Of a DNA stretch of 22,786 nucleotides, positions 21,811 to 22,786 are shown in pieces; position 1 is the first letter of the stretch, and each line of letters opens with the position of its first letter. The notes beneath the pieces were generated by a model, which was not told the origin of the DNA, ran no database searches, and worked only from the letters and a program-made list of their open reading frames with translations. Origin of the DNA: Candidatus Methanoplasma sp. (GTDB taxonomy: Archaea; Thermoplasmatota; Thermoplasmata; Methanomassiliicoccales; Methanomethylophilaceae); NCBI GenBank assembly GCA_031283015.1, contig JAITCQ010000050.1, positions 1 to 22,786 of the forward strand, read 5' to 3'. Position numbers and translations under genes: made by a program.

Positions 21811-22779
21811 TTATTTCTTGCCGGGTCTCGCGCCGCATTTCGTACAGAACGAAGCTGTCGCCGGAACTGTCGCGCCGCACTCAGGGCATTCGAAGGAATC
21901 CTTCGTGGCCTCCACCTTTCCGTCGGCGTGCACAACCTCGAACTCATCATCGTCGTCGAATACGGCGCCGCACTTCGGACACTGCACCGCATCCATCGGG
22001 ACCTCCGCGCCGCAGTCGGAACACTCGAAGAAATCCTTTTTGTCCGGTTTCATTTCCTCCGGACGGTCTATGTACGCCCCGCACTTCCGGCAGTTCACTT
22101 CGCCGGGAAGGACCGTGGCTCCGCATTTGTCGCATCTTCCGTATCCCTTGGGGTATAGTCTTCCTTCTTTCTCCATCTTCTCTCTGGTCTTCTCCATCCT
22201 TTTTCTCATGATGTTAGAGAAGATCATTATCAGGAAGTAGATGATCACAACGTACAGTACCGCGGCGAAGCAGCCGTAAAGACACAGCGGAGTTATGTCT
22301 TTGTCGTATGCCCCGGTGAAGAATGTCCAATACAGAGGATCTCTAATTTCTTTTGGCACTTCTTCGCCGGAATCGTTCGTTTCACCTATTGTCAGATACC
22401 CGGCATAAAGTATGTTGCGATCCAACACAACGACCCCATCGACAGATGTCCCAGAAACATGCAAGGGGACCCATTTTTTATTATCCATACCTGCAGATAT
22501 AAGGCCGGCATACCCGATGCTGTTAACCTCGTAATACACCAAATAGGCGTCATAGGGAGATATGTCTTGCAGAAGGGTTGCAGTTATTGTGATCCCGCCT
22601 TCATTGTATGTGTATGCCACATCTCCAAAGTATTCGTTGTCCAGAGGTTCTCCGCTCTCTCCCTTTACAAGTTCCGGTGCCGTGACGAATCCGCCTATCA
22701 GAACCGTGGACACTGCGAACAGGGCTCCGACCAGTGCCATGAGCTTGATGTTATCTACGCCGAGCATCTTCGGCAGCAT
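21811..22779 (-). CDS. Membrane-anchored protein with three zinc ribbons
   Basis: The function is not known. The 322 residues contain an N-terminal hydrophobic segment (IKLMALVGALFAVSTVLIGGF), an extracytoplasmic domain of about 120 residues with aromatic and acidic text, and a second membrane segment (CFAAVLYVVIIYFLIMIF). A basic stretch (RKRMEKTREKMEKEG) follows. Three zinc ribbons then lie in the cytoplasm: CDKCGATVLPGEVNCRKCG, CSDCGAEVPMDAVQCPKCG and CPECGATVPATASFCTKCG, each with two CxxC pairs. An acidic linker (DDDDEFE) sits between the second and third. The upstream text lacks a Shine-Dalgarno sequence and the frame stays open to the window edge, so the start at 22779 may be internal and the gene 5'-partial. 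Confidence 0.83.
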   Translation of the reverse strand: MLPKMLGVDNIKLMALVGALFAVSTVLIGGFVTAPELVKGESGEPLDNEYFGDVAYTYNEGGITITATLLQDISPYDAYLVYYEVNSIGYAGLISAGMDNKKWVPLHVSGTSVDGVVVLDRNILYAGYLTIGETNDSGEEVPKEIRDPLYWTFFTGAYDKDITPLCLYGCFAAVLYVVIIYFLIMIFSNIMRKRMEKTREKMEKEGRLYPKGYGRCDKCGATVLPGEVNCRKCGAYIDRPEEMKPDKKDFFECSDCGAEVPMDAVQCPKCGAVFDDDDEFEVVHADGKVEATKDSFECPECGATVPATASFCTKCGARPGKK

Positions 22780-22786
22780 GAGGAGC

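Noticed and set aside
1..22786. CRISPR arrays, insertion sequences, prophage genes, rRNA
   Set aside because: No regularly spaced repeats, transposase, integrase, phage structural protein or rRNA text was seen.

Overview
The window reads as archaeal. Its Sec61-beta subunit, class I lysyl-tRNA synthetase, topoisomerase VI pair, tRNA genes without encoded CCA and many TATA-like boxes about 25-30 bases upstream of genes all point that way. A sirohydrochlorin-type nickel chelatase, a decayed NifH/CfbC-like fragment, an FmdE-family protein and a NikR regulator point to a methanogen. The combination of topoisomerase VI, class I LysRS and moderately high GC would fit the Methanomassiliicoccales (Thermoplasmatota). 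That placement is inference from gene content; no 16S or mcr gene is present.

Layout. Bases 1-900 hold the end of a phosphate ABC transporter (pstA 3' end, pstB). A tRNA-Ser(GGA) follows on the minus strand. Bases 1039-2391 are a tandem duplication: two DUF4275-like genes, each with a related ~105-base non-coding leader. An FmdE-family gene (2507-3031) meets an ABC importer operon of the FecCD/BtuCDF type tail to tail (3033-6187, minus strand); its ATPase ends in a histidine-rich tail. The importer is divergent from a broken cfbC-like fragment and an unusually fused double-domain CfbA-like chelatase (6368-7342). A nitrilase-family gene and nadE are divergent (7456-9114), followed by tRNA-Glu(CTC). 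A compact larB-larC-larE operon (9396-12240, minus) makes the nickel-pincer nucleotide cofactor. A ZIP-family metal transporter and NikR (12642-13896) are divergent around a perfect-arm palindrome. Then come an acidic protein of unknown function, a CPA2-type cation/proton antiporter, a 54-residue Sec61-beta gene, class I lysS, the topoisomerase VI A/B operon, and a membrane protein with three zinc ribbons that reaches the window edge.

How it fits together. Bases 3033-13896 look like a metal, probably nickel, island. It has an importer with a metal-binding-type tail, a nickel chelatase-like enzyme of F430 synthesis, complete NPN cofactor synthesis (LarB, LarC, LarE), a ZIP carrier and the nickel regulator NikR. 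NadE sits next to it and uses the same substrate, nicotinic acid adenine dinucleotide, that LarB consumes. No LarA-type enzyme that would use the NPN cofactor is in the window. I see no CRISPR array, insertion sequence, prophage or rRNA.
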